Below are positions 51,079 to 64,000 of a stretch of 64,000 bases of DNA, piece after piece. The translations under genes were made by a program, and so were the position numbers. Source of the stretch: Torreya grandis (Eukaryota; Streptophyta; Pinopsida; Cupressales; Taxaceae); assembly GCA_037957365.1 (NCBI GenBank), contig JARHVA010001921.1, forward strand, positions 2,897,755-2,961,754, read 5' to 3'. The notes under the pieces are model-generated. The model did not search any database and was not told the DNA's origin. It saw only the letters and a program-made list of their open reading frames with translations. Position 1 is the stretch's first letter, and every line of letters starts with the position of its first letter.

Positions 51079-51100
51079 AGGCTCAAACTCTAGATCTTAA

Positions 51101-52260
51101 TATGTCTAATAACACAAACTTATTCTCTTGATAAATAGGAAGAATAATGGTATACATTATATTAGGAGATGATGGTACTTAGAATATAGAACCCTTATTA
51201 ATAAAAATTAATTTACATCTGAGCAAGCTACGAAGTTGGACCAAATCCTTGCAACCATGCAAGAGACTAAGGACTGAATTATAACCCTAGAACAAGAAGT
51301 GCATGGCCATGAAGATGAGAATGCTCAAGAAGAACCAAAAGAGAATTCTAAAAACTAATAATTAATTCAATAACATAGGCATGAAGAGGTACCATAGGAT
51401 GTGAGAGCTCGAGTAGCTATAGAGTTAACACATGACATGAAAAAGGTGAATCCACCCAAGTTTGATGGAATTGTATTGGGGGATTGACATGAAGTGTGGT
51501 TAACAAAAATGGAGAATTATTTTGGGATTTGAAATTATTCTAAAGTCATGAAAGTATCTTAGGAGTTTATTAGCTTGTTGGTGAAGCAATGACTTGGTGG
51601 GAAAATAATAAGCTCGAGATGAACCTTGACTCAACCACTACCACTTGAGAATGGTTTATGAAACTATTTAGGTCATGATGGCATCCATAACTATACTTCA
51701 ACGAAAAGCTTATGGATTTTCAAAATATTAAACAAAGGGATTTATCATTAAATTAATATTGGGAGTAATTCATCAATATTCTTAAGTATGTACCTCAATA
51801 TTAGGTAGATGAGAGGTTTAGAATCAAGAAATTCATCATGGAATTGAAACCCTAAATAGGTGGTGAAGTAGATGTGTACGGTCCATCTACCATGGATCAG
51901 GTGTTTAATAAGTTGGTCAAGCATGAATAGAAATTAAAATATCTTGCCAAGTTAGAGATAAGTTCAAAAATAAAATTTTAAGTTCTAAACCAACTTTCAA
52001 GAAGAAGAATTGGAAGTAGAGGAGTAGAGATTCCAAAGGTTAATTCAAGAATCATAACACCAAGTTCAATAGTGGTTTAGGGAATAAGAATCATGGTAAT
52101 TGTTTCAAGGGAAACCAATAGATTGAAAGGAAAGGACCAGTTGAGGGTTACTTCATTTATGGAGGTGACCACTTTTTTTGATAATATCCTCAAGATAAAT
52201 TGAAAAATAAGGGTTCAAATTCTCAGTAAGGTACATTTCAACAATGAATTCATGTAGTTA
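51101..52260 (+). pseudogene. E6 gag
   Basis: Chromovirus Gag in several frames: VNPPKFDGIVLGD.HEVWLTKMENYFGI (51451-51530), then LLVGEAMTWWENNKLE-like and ERFRIKKFIMELKP (51570-51850). A decayed knuckle is GYFIYGGDHFF (about 52148-52180), where both leading Cys are now Tyr. It would form the particle. Many stops. Confidence 0.78.
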
Positions 52261-52959
52261 TTGAAAATTAATAGGCTAAGTATCAAGCTTCACCCATAAA
52301 AATGTCAAGTATTTTGTTCAATCATCCAGTTTATATATTAATTGATACAAGGATACAAAATACTTCATTTCTCCTAGAGTGCTTTAGAAATTGTCTAGAA
52401 AGGTTTGAGTAATGGCAAATACATGGTCAATGTAATATGGGAATGAGTTAAAGGTCAAAGTTGATGAATGTCTAGTCAAATAAAATATTAGATTGCCTAA
52501 GTTAACTACAAAAGTACATATTTATGTAACACCATTAGGATCATATGATGTGATCGTAAGAGTCAACTAGCTTTTGAAGCATAAATATAAGGTTGACTAT
52601 TTTCTAAAGAAGGTTGAGTGTCAAGATGATTTTAGAAATCAAACACAACTTCAGGGTAAGAGAAGGGAGTTGTAGCTAAGGCAAATTTATGTAATTCAAC
52701 TTTAAAAAGCCTAGAAGAAGGGATGTCAAGGATTTATGATATGGATAAGTGATATGGAATAATCCAAGGAACCATTTATTGAAGATTATCTTTTTCAGAG
52801 AAACTTCCATGACATGTTTCAAAAAGAATTACCAATGTTTCCACCTAAATATGAGTTTGATTTCTTGATTGACATTATATGTAGATCAGAATGATAATCT
52901 AAAATTACATATATAATGATAACCATTGAATTGGTTGAACTAAAGGCACAACTTAGGAT
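52261..52959 (+). pseudogene. E6 protease (heavily decayed)
   Basis: VYILIDTRIQNTSF (52331-52370) is the retroviral-type active-site region. The DTG triad reads DTR, a G-to-A type change. The rest, up to the RT, is read only in fragments (for example PPKYEFDF-like near 52840). Confidence 0.6.
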
Positions 52960-54140
52960 TTATTTTTAAAAGGTTTGATTTAACTGAGTGTGGCACCATG
53001 GGGTGTTCCAATTATCTTCATCAAGAAGAAGGATGGCACTCTTTTCCTATACATAGACTACAAGATGTTAAATACATCAATGATCAAGAAAAGATATATG
53101 TTACCATGCATTGATGATCTCTTTGATCAAATTCAAGGAGCCACATTATTTTCTAAGATTGATCTTAGAATAGGGTATCACCAGTTGAGTATCCATGAAG
53201 AGGATATCCAAAAATAGTGTTTAGGACTAGATATGGGCACTGCAAATTTATAATGTTACCATTTGGATTGATAAATGTTCTAACAACATTCATGAATCTT
53301 ATGAATAGTGTGTTTAGAGATTACCTAGATCACTTTGTGTTGGTATTTACTGATGACATCCTCATTTATTCAAAGGATGAGTAAGAGCACTTATAACATC
53401 TAGAATTGGTTTTACAACATTTATAAAATCATAGATTATATGGCAAGTTGTCTAAGTGTGTATTTTTATAAAATAAAGTGTAGTATCTAGGACATATTAT
53501 CTCTAAGGATGATATTTTAGTAGATATAGAAAATATAAGAGCCATTATGGAATGGTCGACACCAAATAATATGCACAAGGTAAGAATTTTTATCATATTA
53601 ACGGGCTATTACAAGAAATTCATTCTAAATTTTTCTAAGATAGCTAATCTGGTTAACTCTCTTCAATGAAAGAATCAAAATTTCATCTAGTTTGATATGT
53701 GTGAGATATCCTTTTATAAATTGAAAAGGAGGCTTAATGTAGCACTAGTGCTAAGAGTTACCAAACCTAACAATCAATTCTTAGTGATCATCGATGCATT
53801 TGGGGATGGACTTGGAGGAGTTCTTATGTAGGATGGTTCAGTGGTAGCCTATGAGTCAAAGAAATTGATCCCATATGAGGTGAATTCTACCCTTCATGAC
53901 CTATAATTTGTGGGAATTATGCATTCTTTACAATCTAAAAGGCATTATCTATTAGGTAAACTATGTGAGCTCAATACTGATAACTTGGGACTCAAGTACA
54001 TCTTTACCCAACTGAATCTAAATGCTCATCAAAGATGATTGTCAGAGTTCTTGATTAGCTATGATTTTGATATTAACTATATCAAAGGAAAGGAGAATAG
54101 ATGATCTGATGCTCTAAGCCATAAAAGGTACATAGTAGTA
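52960..54140 (+). pseudogene. E6 reverse transcriptase and RNase H
   Basis: [40 protein letters not shown] and [16 protein letters not shown] (52990-53214). After a frameshift near 53212 come [18 protein letters not shown] and [10 protein letters not shown] (53341-53375), so both catalytic Asp remain. Then YLGHIISKDDILVD, the RNase H start FLVIIDAFGDGLGGVLM and its end FLISYDFDINYIKGKENR...SDALSHK (54048-54125). Gypsy order; frames broken by stops. Confidence 0.88.
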
Positions 54141-55400
54141 GTGGATACTATTAGGAGTAATTTCACATATTTAGTAATTCTTTCTAGAAGATGAATTATA
54201 TGATTAGGCTAGGAAAATATTGTCTGAGAATTCTCAAAATCTTAATTTTAAGGTATTTATAATAGATAATGATGGTCTTTTATGGTACAAAAGTAGGATG
54301 TATGTAATAGATAAAGAGAATTTGAGGAGCATAGTGTTAAAATAAATGCATAATGCCCCATATTTAGGATATCTAAGAGTAACCAAGCTCATGGCTGAGC
54401 TTAGACGACTCTATTTTTGGAAAGGAATTAAGATAGATGCAACATATTTTATGTCTCATTATTTAGAATGTCAACATGTAAAGCTAAACATGTATATCTA
54501 ATTGGATTGTTATATCTACATGACATACTATAGTGGAAGTGGTAGGTAATCAGTATAAACTTTGTCCAAGGTTTATTGTTATCACATAATAGGCATAACA
54601 TGATCTTGGTGGTAGTTGATAAACTAACCAAGGTAGCTCACTTCATATCAGTTAATTTGACTGGTGATGCACCTAATCTTACAAATAGAGTTATAAAAGA
54701 AGTGTATCAATTACATGGTTTTCTAGAGAAGATCATTTTAGATCAAGATCTAAGGATGACTTCTAGATTTTGGTTGACTCTAAATTTAGCTTTGGGTACG
54801 TAGTTGAACTTCAACACTACATATCACCCAAAAATTGATGGATGGATAGAGTGAGTTAATAATTTAAGAATATTTCCTTCATATGTATTTTATATATTAG
54901 TAATATAAGTGGGAGGTGTACCTTCCATTGGTTGAGCTTATTTATAGTAACTCATACCAATCAACATTGAAGATGGATCTATTTGAGGTATTCTATGGAA
55001 GGAGGTGTATAACACCAATCAGTTTGGATAGGTTGGAAGATAGAGAAGTCTTTGGACCTAGGATGCTTTAAAAAATAGAAGATCAAGTCAAAAAAATTAG
55101 TCAAAGGTTGGCCAAGGTCAATGATAGATAGAAATGTTATGTTGCTTTGAAGAGAATAACTAGGTAGTTTTCTATGGGTGATAAAGTGTTTTTCTAGGTT
55201 AAGACTCAAAAAATCTAAATTAAATTAGGGAATACAACAAAACTTTCACCAAGATATATGGGACCCTTCGAGGTTTTAGAAGTGGTCAACCCTGTAGTGT
55301 ATAGGCTTACATTGCCACCAACTCTAGCTCTTTTGCATAATGTCTTCCATGTGTCTTATCTTAAAAAGTATATAGTTTATCCTTCACTATCATGTGTTGG
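54141..55400 (+). pseudogene. E6 integrase
   Basis: Zinc domain MHNAPYLGYLR...FWKGIKIDA...SHYLECQH, in which a His and a Cys both read Tyr. In the core the first catalytic Asp position reads INFVQG (Asn). Then MILVVVDKLTKVAHFISV, ILDQDLRMTSRFW (second Asp kept) and TTYHPKIDGWIE (Glu kept, next Arg now a stop). The C-terminal part is [20 protein letters not shown]...[13 protein letters not shown] (55261-55370). Confidence 0.85.
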
Positions 55401-55597
55401 ATTGGAATTATTTATAAGTTATGGATCCTAGGGTGGTCATGGTAGAGATAATCAGGGTAATTAACACTTGTAAACTTCATTTTCATAAAAGACAAGTGTC
55501 ATAGTGTAAGATCTTATGGGACGAATACTTTGAGGATATTGCCACTTGGGAGGACTATGATGAGTTTTTTAGGCTATTTCCACATTTATTTTCTTGA
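55401..55597 (+). pseudogene. E6 chromodomain
   Basis: After a frame change, [20 protein letters not shown] is followed by KILWDEYFEDIATWEDYDEF and FRLFPHLF, ending at TGA 55595-55597. The WD...ATWE..DE...FP.LF pattern is that of the chromodomain at the end of chromovirus integrase, which is thought to guide integration to chromatin marks. One stop lies before KILW. Confidence 0.8.
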
Positions 55598-55689
55598 TTT
55601 GTTATAACATATTAGTTTATTTTTCTACTAAACAATGTTTTAAATTCATAACTTGTGTTTGAATAAATGTCATCAAGATGATGACCAGC

Positions 55690-55702
55690 TTTAGGGGGAG
55701 GA
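55690..55702 (+). promoter_or_regulatory. Polypurine tract of E6
   Basis: TTTAGGGGGAGGA directly before the TG of the 3' LTR. Confidence 0.9.
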
Positions 55703-58389
55703 TGTCACATCCCAATTTCTCTATAAGATAAATAGTATGTTTAATCCATGAATTATTGTGGTTGATTAGTTAATTAACTAATATTTTTAAGCTTGATGAC
55801 ATATGATGATAATGGGACAATTTTATTGCCTAATTTACATAATTAGATGTTATGAGTTAGCAATACTTTAATATTTTGTACTTATGATCATGTTTGATTA
55901 TTTTACAACATTATTTTATGGATATAATGATGTTTTGGGATAACTACCCTCATTGGCATGAAGTTAATGCAAGATAGATTCTTCCCTCAAATCATGATGG
56001 AGGAAGAGTATCATCAAAGAGGATGCTAGATGGAGACGTTGGGATTCGACAAAGAATGAATCTAGAAACCCTTACACACACCACTTAGTATATCACGTTT
56101 CATAATTAATTGGATGATATGGATAACATAGCATGTTTTGTGTAATTTTCTTTTAGGTGTTTGTTAATATATTTTTTAGTATGATTTGTATTGTAGGTAA
56201 TGAACATGCTATTTTGTTGAATAATTTCATTAGCTTAGTGAATGTGTTAGCTTAACATATATGATGCATTTGTTTGACATAATAGTTTACTAAAATGAGT
56301 AAAATTGTATGTGTAGTGATTGTTAAAAAGTATAGATGGATTATATTATTATTTATAGATTTAGATAATAATACTTAAATATTATTACTATATATGATAT
56401 ATCTATATGTCAAAAGATATAAATAACATTATTTTTAAATATCTTATATTTTATTAACTGCTTACCTAAGGTTTGATTTTTAAATGTATATGAATACATT
56501 ATTATTAATAATTGATTGATTTTAAATCAATGTATTACTATATATGTTAGTGAATAACATAATAATGTAAAACTATAATCTAGGTGTATGAGCATGTAAT
56601 ATAGCTATTATTTTTTTAATTTTTTTATCGAGGGTTGTTACATGTGAATACATCATCCATCGGCTAGTTTAACGACTTTGCATGGAATAAATGATTGGGG
56701 ACTATTTGAATAAAGTTAGTTGGTTGATGATTGTTTATTATCATGTAGATTTTAAAACTAATTTAAAATTATTAATTAGAGATTTAGGAGAAGGATCGAA
56801 ATGATTAGATTACTAATCATCTGTTGACTTTGGTTAAGCTATATTTTTGGAAAAATATGGAATTCACTATGTATCTACAGGGTGGTAAACAAGAAAATTA
56901 ATGAATGGTTCTATTGAGTTATTTGGGCATGCATTTATGCAGTCAATTGGATTACCATGCATGAAGGAGAAGGAAATGATGAGGAGGTTGAGGTAAAAAA
57001 AAGAAAAGGAAAGGGATAAAGGTTTGTGGGTATGGCACTACACACAGAGGAGATATTCATAAGCATAGAGGAGATATTCACAAGAAAAGATGAAATAGTG
57101 AAATAAAAGAGGAAGGAATATTTTAGGGTTCATTAGTATACTTCTAATTCTGTTATATATTTAAATACTTGTGTGGACTATATTAAATGTCTTTTGAATT
57201 AGTAGTCACTAGGTATTCATTATTTTTATCATAAAGATAATATGGGTGTATAAAGGGCCTTTGAAAGGCATATCCATGACATAACCCTCTATCCACTAAG
57301 GGTGACTTGAGTAGGTTGAGGTAGAGTCTTGGGTTTTGGCCATTGTTTTTTATGGCTTTTATAAAATCTGTCTTAATCTCCTCTTCCTAATATATACATC
57401 ATTAGTTAGTCATATATATATATAATGTGGCTCGATTTGAACTAATTATTATATATTTATATTATGATATAGGGATAAACTTGGGTTGGTATGTATATTT
57501 CACTATGTAAACATATTCAACTTTTAAATAGGGTTTTAATATAAGGGTTTTCTTGTATTAAATTGGACTATGTAGTGTGTGTGTGTGTGTGTATTCTCAA
57601 ATAGATTTGATAGAGTATACATACATATATACATATATATGCATGCTTATCTTTAGAAATATACCAGTTGAAAATAGTAAGGATTAAGATACTAGCCATA
57701 ACAAATCTCTAGCTATGGACTGGACTTATTTTGGGTTTGAGTAGAAAAAGGTTTAAATGTTCATTAAACAATTTCACCCATTTCTGATTTTTGTGTTTTA
57801 TTAGACCCTGTGTAGATATTGAAACACTTATTTAATTCTTGTTTAAGTATATCATAATGATACAAGTAAAACCATATATATGACTACCTAGGTTCAGGTA
57901 TATGAATGCATGACTGCTATAAATGAAATTATATATGGAGGTATAAATGAATTGAGGGAATGAGGAATGTATAACATAAGTACACGTGAATTAAACATGA
58001 CTGCATATTTTTCATTATGTGAACTGTATGAGTAGTGAAAGTGAAGGACACTTAGTGTGTAGTTAGATTGGGAATATGAATTCGTATAATGTGTTTCATA
58101 TAGTTTATTTTGACCAATCTTGAGTATTTATATACTTGAATATTTTATTATTGTTGATTTAAATGTGACTGTGTATAAATACTTATACTTAAAATAAACT
58201 TTTATAGAATTATTTAAATAAGTATAGTCGGCTTAGGGTGAGTGTTTAAATTTGTATGAAATATTAAAATTGAATCGATTACATTGTGCATTGACTTAAA
58301 AAGGAAAATGGTTAATTGGTACAATGTATGAAATCATGTAGGTTTCATAAGAAAAATTATTTTAGTTTCATTTCATTTAAAATATAGTT

Positions 58390-59300
<911 letters not shown>

Positions 59301-60686
59301 TATATACTCAGTTGTGTTGTGCATTATTACCATGTGGTGAAAGAGTGATTGTTATAAATATTTTGATTATAATAGTGAATATTAAATGCTTGTTATATTT
59401 ATTTTTTATAAGATCACTAAAATGTTAAATATAAAGCATTCATTGTATTTATGATTTTAAATACTAAACATAATTATATTTTATGGACTCGTTGTTGTTA
59501 TATATAGAATATGAACAATTTATTAGCCATGATTATAATGTTATTTCATGGAGAAATAATATTATAAGTTTCTTAATGGATAAATCAACTAGGAATCTAG
59601 ATACTCATTACCTATATGGTATGATATATTGAGGGTTATTTTTGTATTTTATTTATTATTAGTAATAAACTTGATGCTTGGATTTTATTAACTTCATTTG
59701 ATCGACTAAATGAGTTTTTATCATATTTATGTATTTAGCATAATTTTATTTAGCTAAAGTGAAATAAGAAGATTAAATTTATTGGTTTTTGTATTATTAT
59801 TTATTTTATCAAATCTCACATTCATGACCCTAATTAAGTAGTGGATAGAATTCACTGGTTTAATTAGTGCCATCAATACAAGATAAGGTGTAATCCTATC
59901 AAGTGGTGTGTATGACTTTGGCTGATCCTAGAGATCATTTATTATTGAAAAAACTTTGGCCAAACTAATATTTGATAAATATTGTTATTTCATATGTTGA
60001 TATAGTTTTTATATTTGTGTGATATCACAATAGAATGGATTTATTTATGGTACACATTATGTATTAGATATCTTCAACACATAGGTTCTATTTTGTTACT
60101 CTAGATTCTCATACCATAATTATCTATCCATCGAAAAAGGTAGGGTCATCCCCTTGTTTGGGATATAGTGTGAGGGATCTATGGTCTGTGGTTGGTGTGG
60201 AAAAGTGCTTGAATGATGCCCTCCTTCTCATCTAGAGTACTATACTTGAGACTACACTTGAGATTACATATTGATACTTGAGTCATGGAGACTCTTAAGT
60301 CATGAAGACTCTGCTTAGATGAGATTTGTATCATGTTTTATCATTTGAGATATTATTTTTGTATTGATGACATTGAATCATTTATACATTGTACTTCTAC
60401 AATAAAGGTTGTATTATTATATTAGTTGTGGCTTAATTTATACTTAATCATTTATGTTGAGATGTAGTATTTATGATTATTAGTATTATTCATGATTTCT
60501 ATATCTATTCATGGTGATCCTAAGATAAGTGGATTAGCTATAACTTTCAAGGGTTAACTAAATTAATGCCATTACTTAAAGATCACTAGATAGGATTTCT
60601 TGGAGTGAAATCTATATGTTGAATATGTGTATTTAATTTAAAAAATATATTGCAATATTCTGATAAAACCCAGTGGGGTTGTTAAA

Positions 60687-61980
60687 TAGTAATAATAAGG
60701 AGAAAAAGATCTTATTTGGATATACATAGAGTTTTTCATAGAACAGGTACTAAAAATGGCTAAACAAACATAGAATAATATTTCATCTTTTGATTATTTT
60801 TCAATATCTAGCTCTAGATAGTAGTGCCCCCCTTTAGGATAGTATCACCATGTGGTTTTAGTGTCTAATTCTAGAGCTAGTTTCCTTTATGTAGTATCTA
60901 TCTATAAATTTCAGGGAAGCTATGAAAGTTTCAGGAGGTCTTTTAGGTGATTTTGTGTCACATGAGAGCTCATTTGTGTCATGTTTTTGGTTGATTCTTA
61001 TCCAAAAAATAAATTAATACCTACACGCATGAAATATTTATCTAATTAAATTTAATAGGAAAATAAAAACTAGGTGTGGGATGTTACGATCATGTGGATC
61101 AAAACCCCTATTGTCTTGGTTGCTACCTACATTAACCCCAATACTAGGGGTTTAAGATCACATCTAGTTATCCATTAGGGAACATGCACCATCAACTTAC
61201 ATGGTATACTAAAATGAATTTTTCTCTGGGCCCTTATTTGATCAAGCATGTAAAAATTTAGGTGTGAAAGCTAAGTAGTATGTAGAGTATTTGAGATTTA
61301 ATATTAGTTTATTTTATGTAAATAAATGCCAAAATAGTAAGTGCTATATGTAAAATGCCTTGTTAGGCTCTTTATATAGGAGAATATTTATTTTGAATAT
61401 AATACCTTGTTAGTTGGTCGATAAGTAGTGAAAAAGATATAAAAAACATAAGAGAAGGGTCTTAGAGGGGATATGACTCAAACATGGGTGAAAGGGCTTA
61501 TCAAAAATTAAATTCGTAAGTTGAAACTAGTGCCATGTGTTCTATTGTCTTGAAAGTGGTGCTAATTTCCTCAGGCTCAAAACAAATCAAAAATTAGGGA
61601 TGATAGGATATGAGCCTTTAAGACTAGGAAATAGTGACCAGTGTTTTCTAAGGGTATCAAAAATAGGGAAAATAAGACATGATAAAGATAAAAAAGTCTA
61701 AATATGACCATGTGAATAAGGAATATAACCATCACTAAGACCCTTGTGTGAAAGAGAAATAAAAGACATAGTACTTGTGGTTACTCGATCAAATTAGGTT
61801 GTTTATATTTTCCCCCCTTTTATTCTAATAATGTAATCAAATAGAAGTACTAGAGTAAAATAAAATAAAAATGTGAAACTATACTTACCTATGTGAATGT
61901 AATTTAGATTTGGCCCACTTATTGGCTAGAAAATTGGATAAGAACTAGAGTGTAACATGTGAAGGGAAGTATATGGTGTG
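60687..61980. other. Host sequence right of E6
   Basis: Starts with a 61-base near-copy (60697-60757) of the sequence just left of E6 (30622-30684). A C-rich TGCCCCCCTTTAGGATAG segment follows (60825-60843). No coding frame is recognised. Confidence 0.45.
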
Positions 61981-61983
61981 AAT

Positions 61984-62188
61984 GCCCCCTATACTGAAAC
62001 TAGGTATGTAAACTAAATGCATAAAAAAATAAGGCTCACTTCCCCCACTCTGAATTTGAGTAATGTAAACTAAATACGTGGAGAAAAAAGGCTTGTTTTA
62101 CACCAATATGAATATGATTAATGTAAACTAAATGCATGGATAAAAAAGGCTCACTTGCCCCCACTATGAATCTAAGTAATGTAAACTG
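61984..62188. repeat. Minisatellite, about 60-base units
   Basis: Three to four units of CCCCCACT.TGAAT.TGAGTAATGTAAACTAAATGCATGGA.AAAAAAGGCT type. Confidence 0.8.
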
Positions 62189-62399
62189 GGTCTGGTGTAA
62201 TTCTATGGATCAACCACTATAGATGGTCCTATGACCTAAACTAGTAAAAACTTGGTGATGATAATGGTGATGATAATAGTGATGATACTAGTTTAACATG
62301 ATAAATATAAAAAATTAAGACCAAGAATGTGTACTCTACATCATGCCCCCTAATGTTAATATCTTATTAATGTAGCTATGTATTTGAATATTTGAATGA

Positions 62400-62772
62400 A
62401 CTAATATACCTATGTCAATGCTATATATCTATGTAGAGTTAAATTTGAATACCTATGTAAACTTATGTTAAAATTGTGTAGACTTGTACACCTATATATC
62501 TAAAAATATCTGACTCTAGATGCATGCATAAACTTGTGTAGACCTATGCATTTGTATAACTAAAAATATGACTCTAAATACCTATATAGACTTATGCATC
62601 TATATATTTAAAAATCTATAACTCTAAATGCCTATATAAACATGTGTAGACATGTGCATCTATATATCTAATAATATGTGACTTTGAATGCTTGTGTAAA
62701 CTTGTGTGGGCATGTGCATCTATATATCTAAAAATTTGTGACTTTGGATGATTTTGTAAACTTTTGTAGACT

Positions 62773-62819
<47 letters not shown>

Positions 62820-62890
62820 CAATTTGTGACTTTAGATGCTTTTGTAAACTTGTGTAGACCCATGTGTCTAAAAATCTAAATGTAACTATA
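62400..62890. repeat. Minisatellite, about 66-base units
   Basis: Six to seven units of the type ATCTATATATCTAAAAAT...TGACTCT.AATGC..ATATAAACTTGTGTAGAC. A TA run (62780-62818) has expanded inside one unit. Confidence 0.85.
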
Positions 62891-63780
62891 TATGTATGAA
62901 ACAATATATGCATACTTACCCCCTTTTGGTGAGAGATCTATGACTGTATTAAGATATGTAACCAAAAGCTGTAAGGATCCATTGTGATGGTGTTACTTGG
63001 TAGTTGTGATGTTGTATTAGGTTTGAATAATGTATTGATTATGTTGGAGTTGATAATGTAGTGTGTAGTTGGATTAGGTGCTTGGTCTATTGTATAGTTA
63101 ATATATCATGATTATTTTGTGATTTTTTAGGTTTGATAATGATGAGGGGATTGGTTTCACTAATATTTCACATATCATATCTTTAGTAAGTCTCATGTAC
63201 AAGAAATGGTTTGTGAATCAGAGTTATGGTTCTCAAGATGTGGTAATAATAAGAGAGTTTTAATAATTAGTGAAATTGGCATGCATGGATAACCCTAATA
63301 AGATGTCATTAGGTAAGTAATGACATTAATAGGTCATTTTAAATCATTATAAATTCATTTACATCATTTGAGTGAAAAGTATTTTGAGTCTGAGAGAGAG
63401 AAATATGTTGAGGAGATAAGATGCTAGTTTATCATGCTATAGGAGGTCGTGTCAAAAATTTAGGTCAGGGAGGAGGTTTTCCTAGTAAGGGACTTAAATG
63501 TTTCCTATTTTTATCATTTTGGTTGTCTATTTTACTAATTCTACTAGAAAATGACTATTTAGGAAAAATTGGTGCTAGTATCCCATTCTGGGTGCTACTA
63601 TCTAGAACTTGACACTATTATCTAGAGTGTGCTACTACTATCTAGTGTTATTGTCCTTTAGGTAGTGATAGTGCCCAATAATCCCAAGATGTGATGTTTA
63701 GCATTATTGATTTGATTTTTTATGGTTATTATTGTTTTTTAGTTTTAATTTTTGTGTTATTAATGTCAGATTTGATTATA
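62891..63780. other. Unassigned sequence
   Basis: No recognisable gene. A short open stretch (63421-63612) has no features beyond a hydrophobic run. 63575-63665 holds small repeats of GTGCTACTATCTAG type. TTTTTTAGGTTTGATAATGATGAGG near 63125 could be a splice acceptor, but this cannot be shown. Confidence 0.35.
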
Positions 63781-63788
63781 ATTTTGTA

Positions 63789-64000
63789 GGTTGATACCCA
63801 TATGAGTTAGTTCCATATGGGTAAGATGATGGAAATGATATGGGGTTTTACTTCATCTTATGTAGATATAGAGGTGAACAAGAGAGTAGGCTTGTGATAT
63901 GCTTCTTTCTTGGAGCCTATGCCCTTGGATAAACATATGATCAATGCATTATGTGAGAGGTGGAATGAAAATACATGTACATTTTGGATACCTATGAGTG
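63789..64000 (+). pseudogene. Plant mobile domain (PMD)-like fragment
   Basis: Frame 1 reads HMGKMMEMIWGF, VNKRVGL-stop-YASFLEPMPLD, then KHMINALCERWNENTCTFWI to the window end. This follows the plant mobile domain pattern in which a leucine-rich stretch leads to I.ALVERW.PET.TF, found in MAIN-like proteins and in PMD genes carried by several plant transposons. A stop (TGA at 63893-63895, where Trp would fit) interrupts it. TTTTGTAG just before 63790 resembles a 3' splice site. The rest lies beyond the window. Orphan transposon-derived copy or remnant host gene cannot be told apart here. Confidence 0.55.
63795..63823. repeat. 10-bp perfect inverted repeat
   Basis: TACCCATATG and CATATGGGTA, nine bases apart, at the start of the PMD-like fragment. 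Confidence 0.9.

Noticed and set aside
62616..62913. Repeat protein frames on the minus strand
   Set aside because: They are translations of the 66-base minisatellite in overlapping frames.
63421..63612. Open frame of 63 codons as a host gene
   Set aside because: Short, no recognisable motif, ends in a hydrophobic run from T-rich DNA; nothing supports translation.

Overview
This is a stretch of plant nuclear DNA made almost entirely of old, nested LTR retrotransposons. It is AT-rich and very poor in CpG. I see no intact host gene and no tRNA, rRNA or CRISPR array. The families present (Ty3/gypsy Tat/Ogre with a second RNase H, a Ty3/gypsy chromovirus, Ty1/copia), the depth of nesting and the advanced decay fit a large, slowly turning-over plant genome. 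A gymnosperm is my guess, but the sequence alone does not prove it.

Layout. E1 (1-5578, + strand) is the 3' part of a Tat-type element without pol; its body is an acidic repeat-rich reading frame and it ends in a complete 3' LTR. E4 (5880-29720, - strand) is an LTR element with 3.2-kb LTRs whose only open frame encodes a coiled coil plus four CCHC zinc knuckles. Its left LTR is split by E5 (7429-22334, - strand), a Ty1/copia element. The protease of E5 is in turn split by E2 (11246-20397, + strand), a second complete copy of the E1 family with the perfect target duplication CATCA. E6 (30685-60686, + strand) is a chromovirus with LTRs of about 5 kb. Its left LTR is split by E3 (31588-47530, + strand), a 15.9-kb Tat/Ogre-like element with gag, protease, RT, RNase H, archaeal-type RNase H and integrase, and the perfect target duplication ATAAT. 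The host sequence around E4 and E6 (5683-5879, 29726-30684, 60687-64000) holds minisatellites. At the right edge is a fragment resembling a plant mobile domain (PMD) gene.

How the parts relate. E1 and E2 share LTR, leader, gag start context and 3' region with E3 but carry an unrelated frame in place of gag-pol, so they look like non-autonomous partners mobilised by E3-type proteins. The relative order is E4, then E5, then E2; separately E6, then E3. All coding regions are broken. The damage is mostly in-frame nonsense codons and Asp-to-Asn, Glu-to-Lys or Cys-to-Tyr changes, as expected from deamination of methylated cytosine.

The most unusual signal is a family of about 18 short hairpins in the E1/E2/E3 group. 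They keep a 17-nt loop (ATAACYRCCTWTGGGNA) while the stem changes on both sides together. This looks like a conserved structured RNA or DNA element of these retrotransposons that I do not recognise from any described family.
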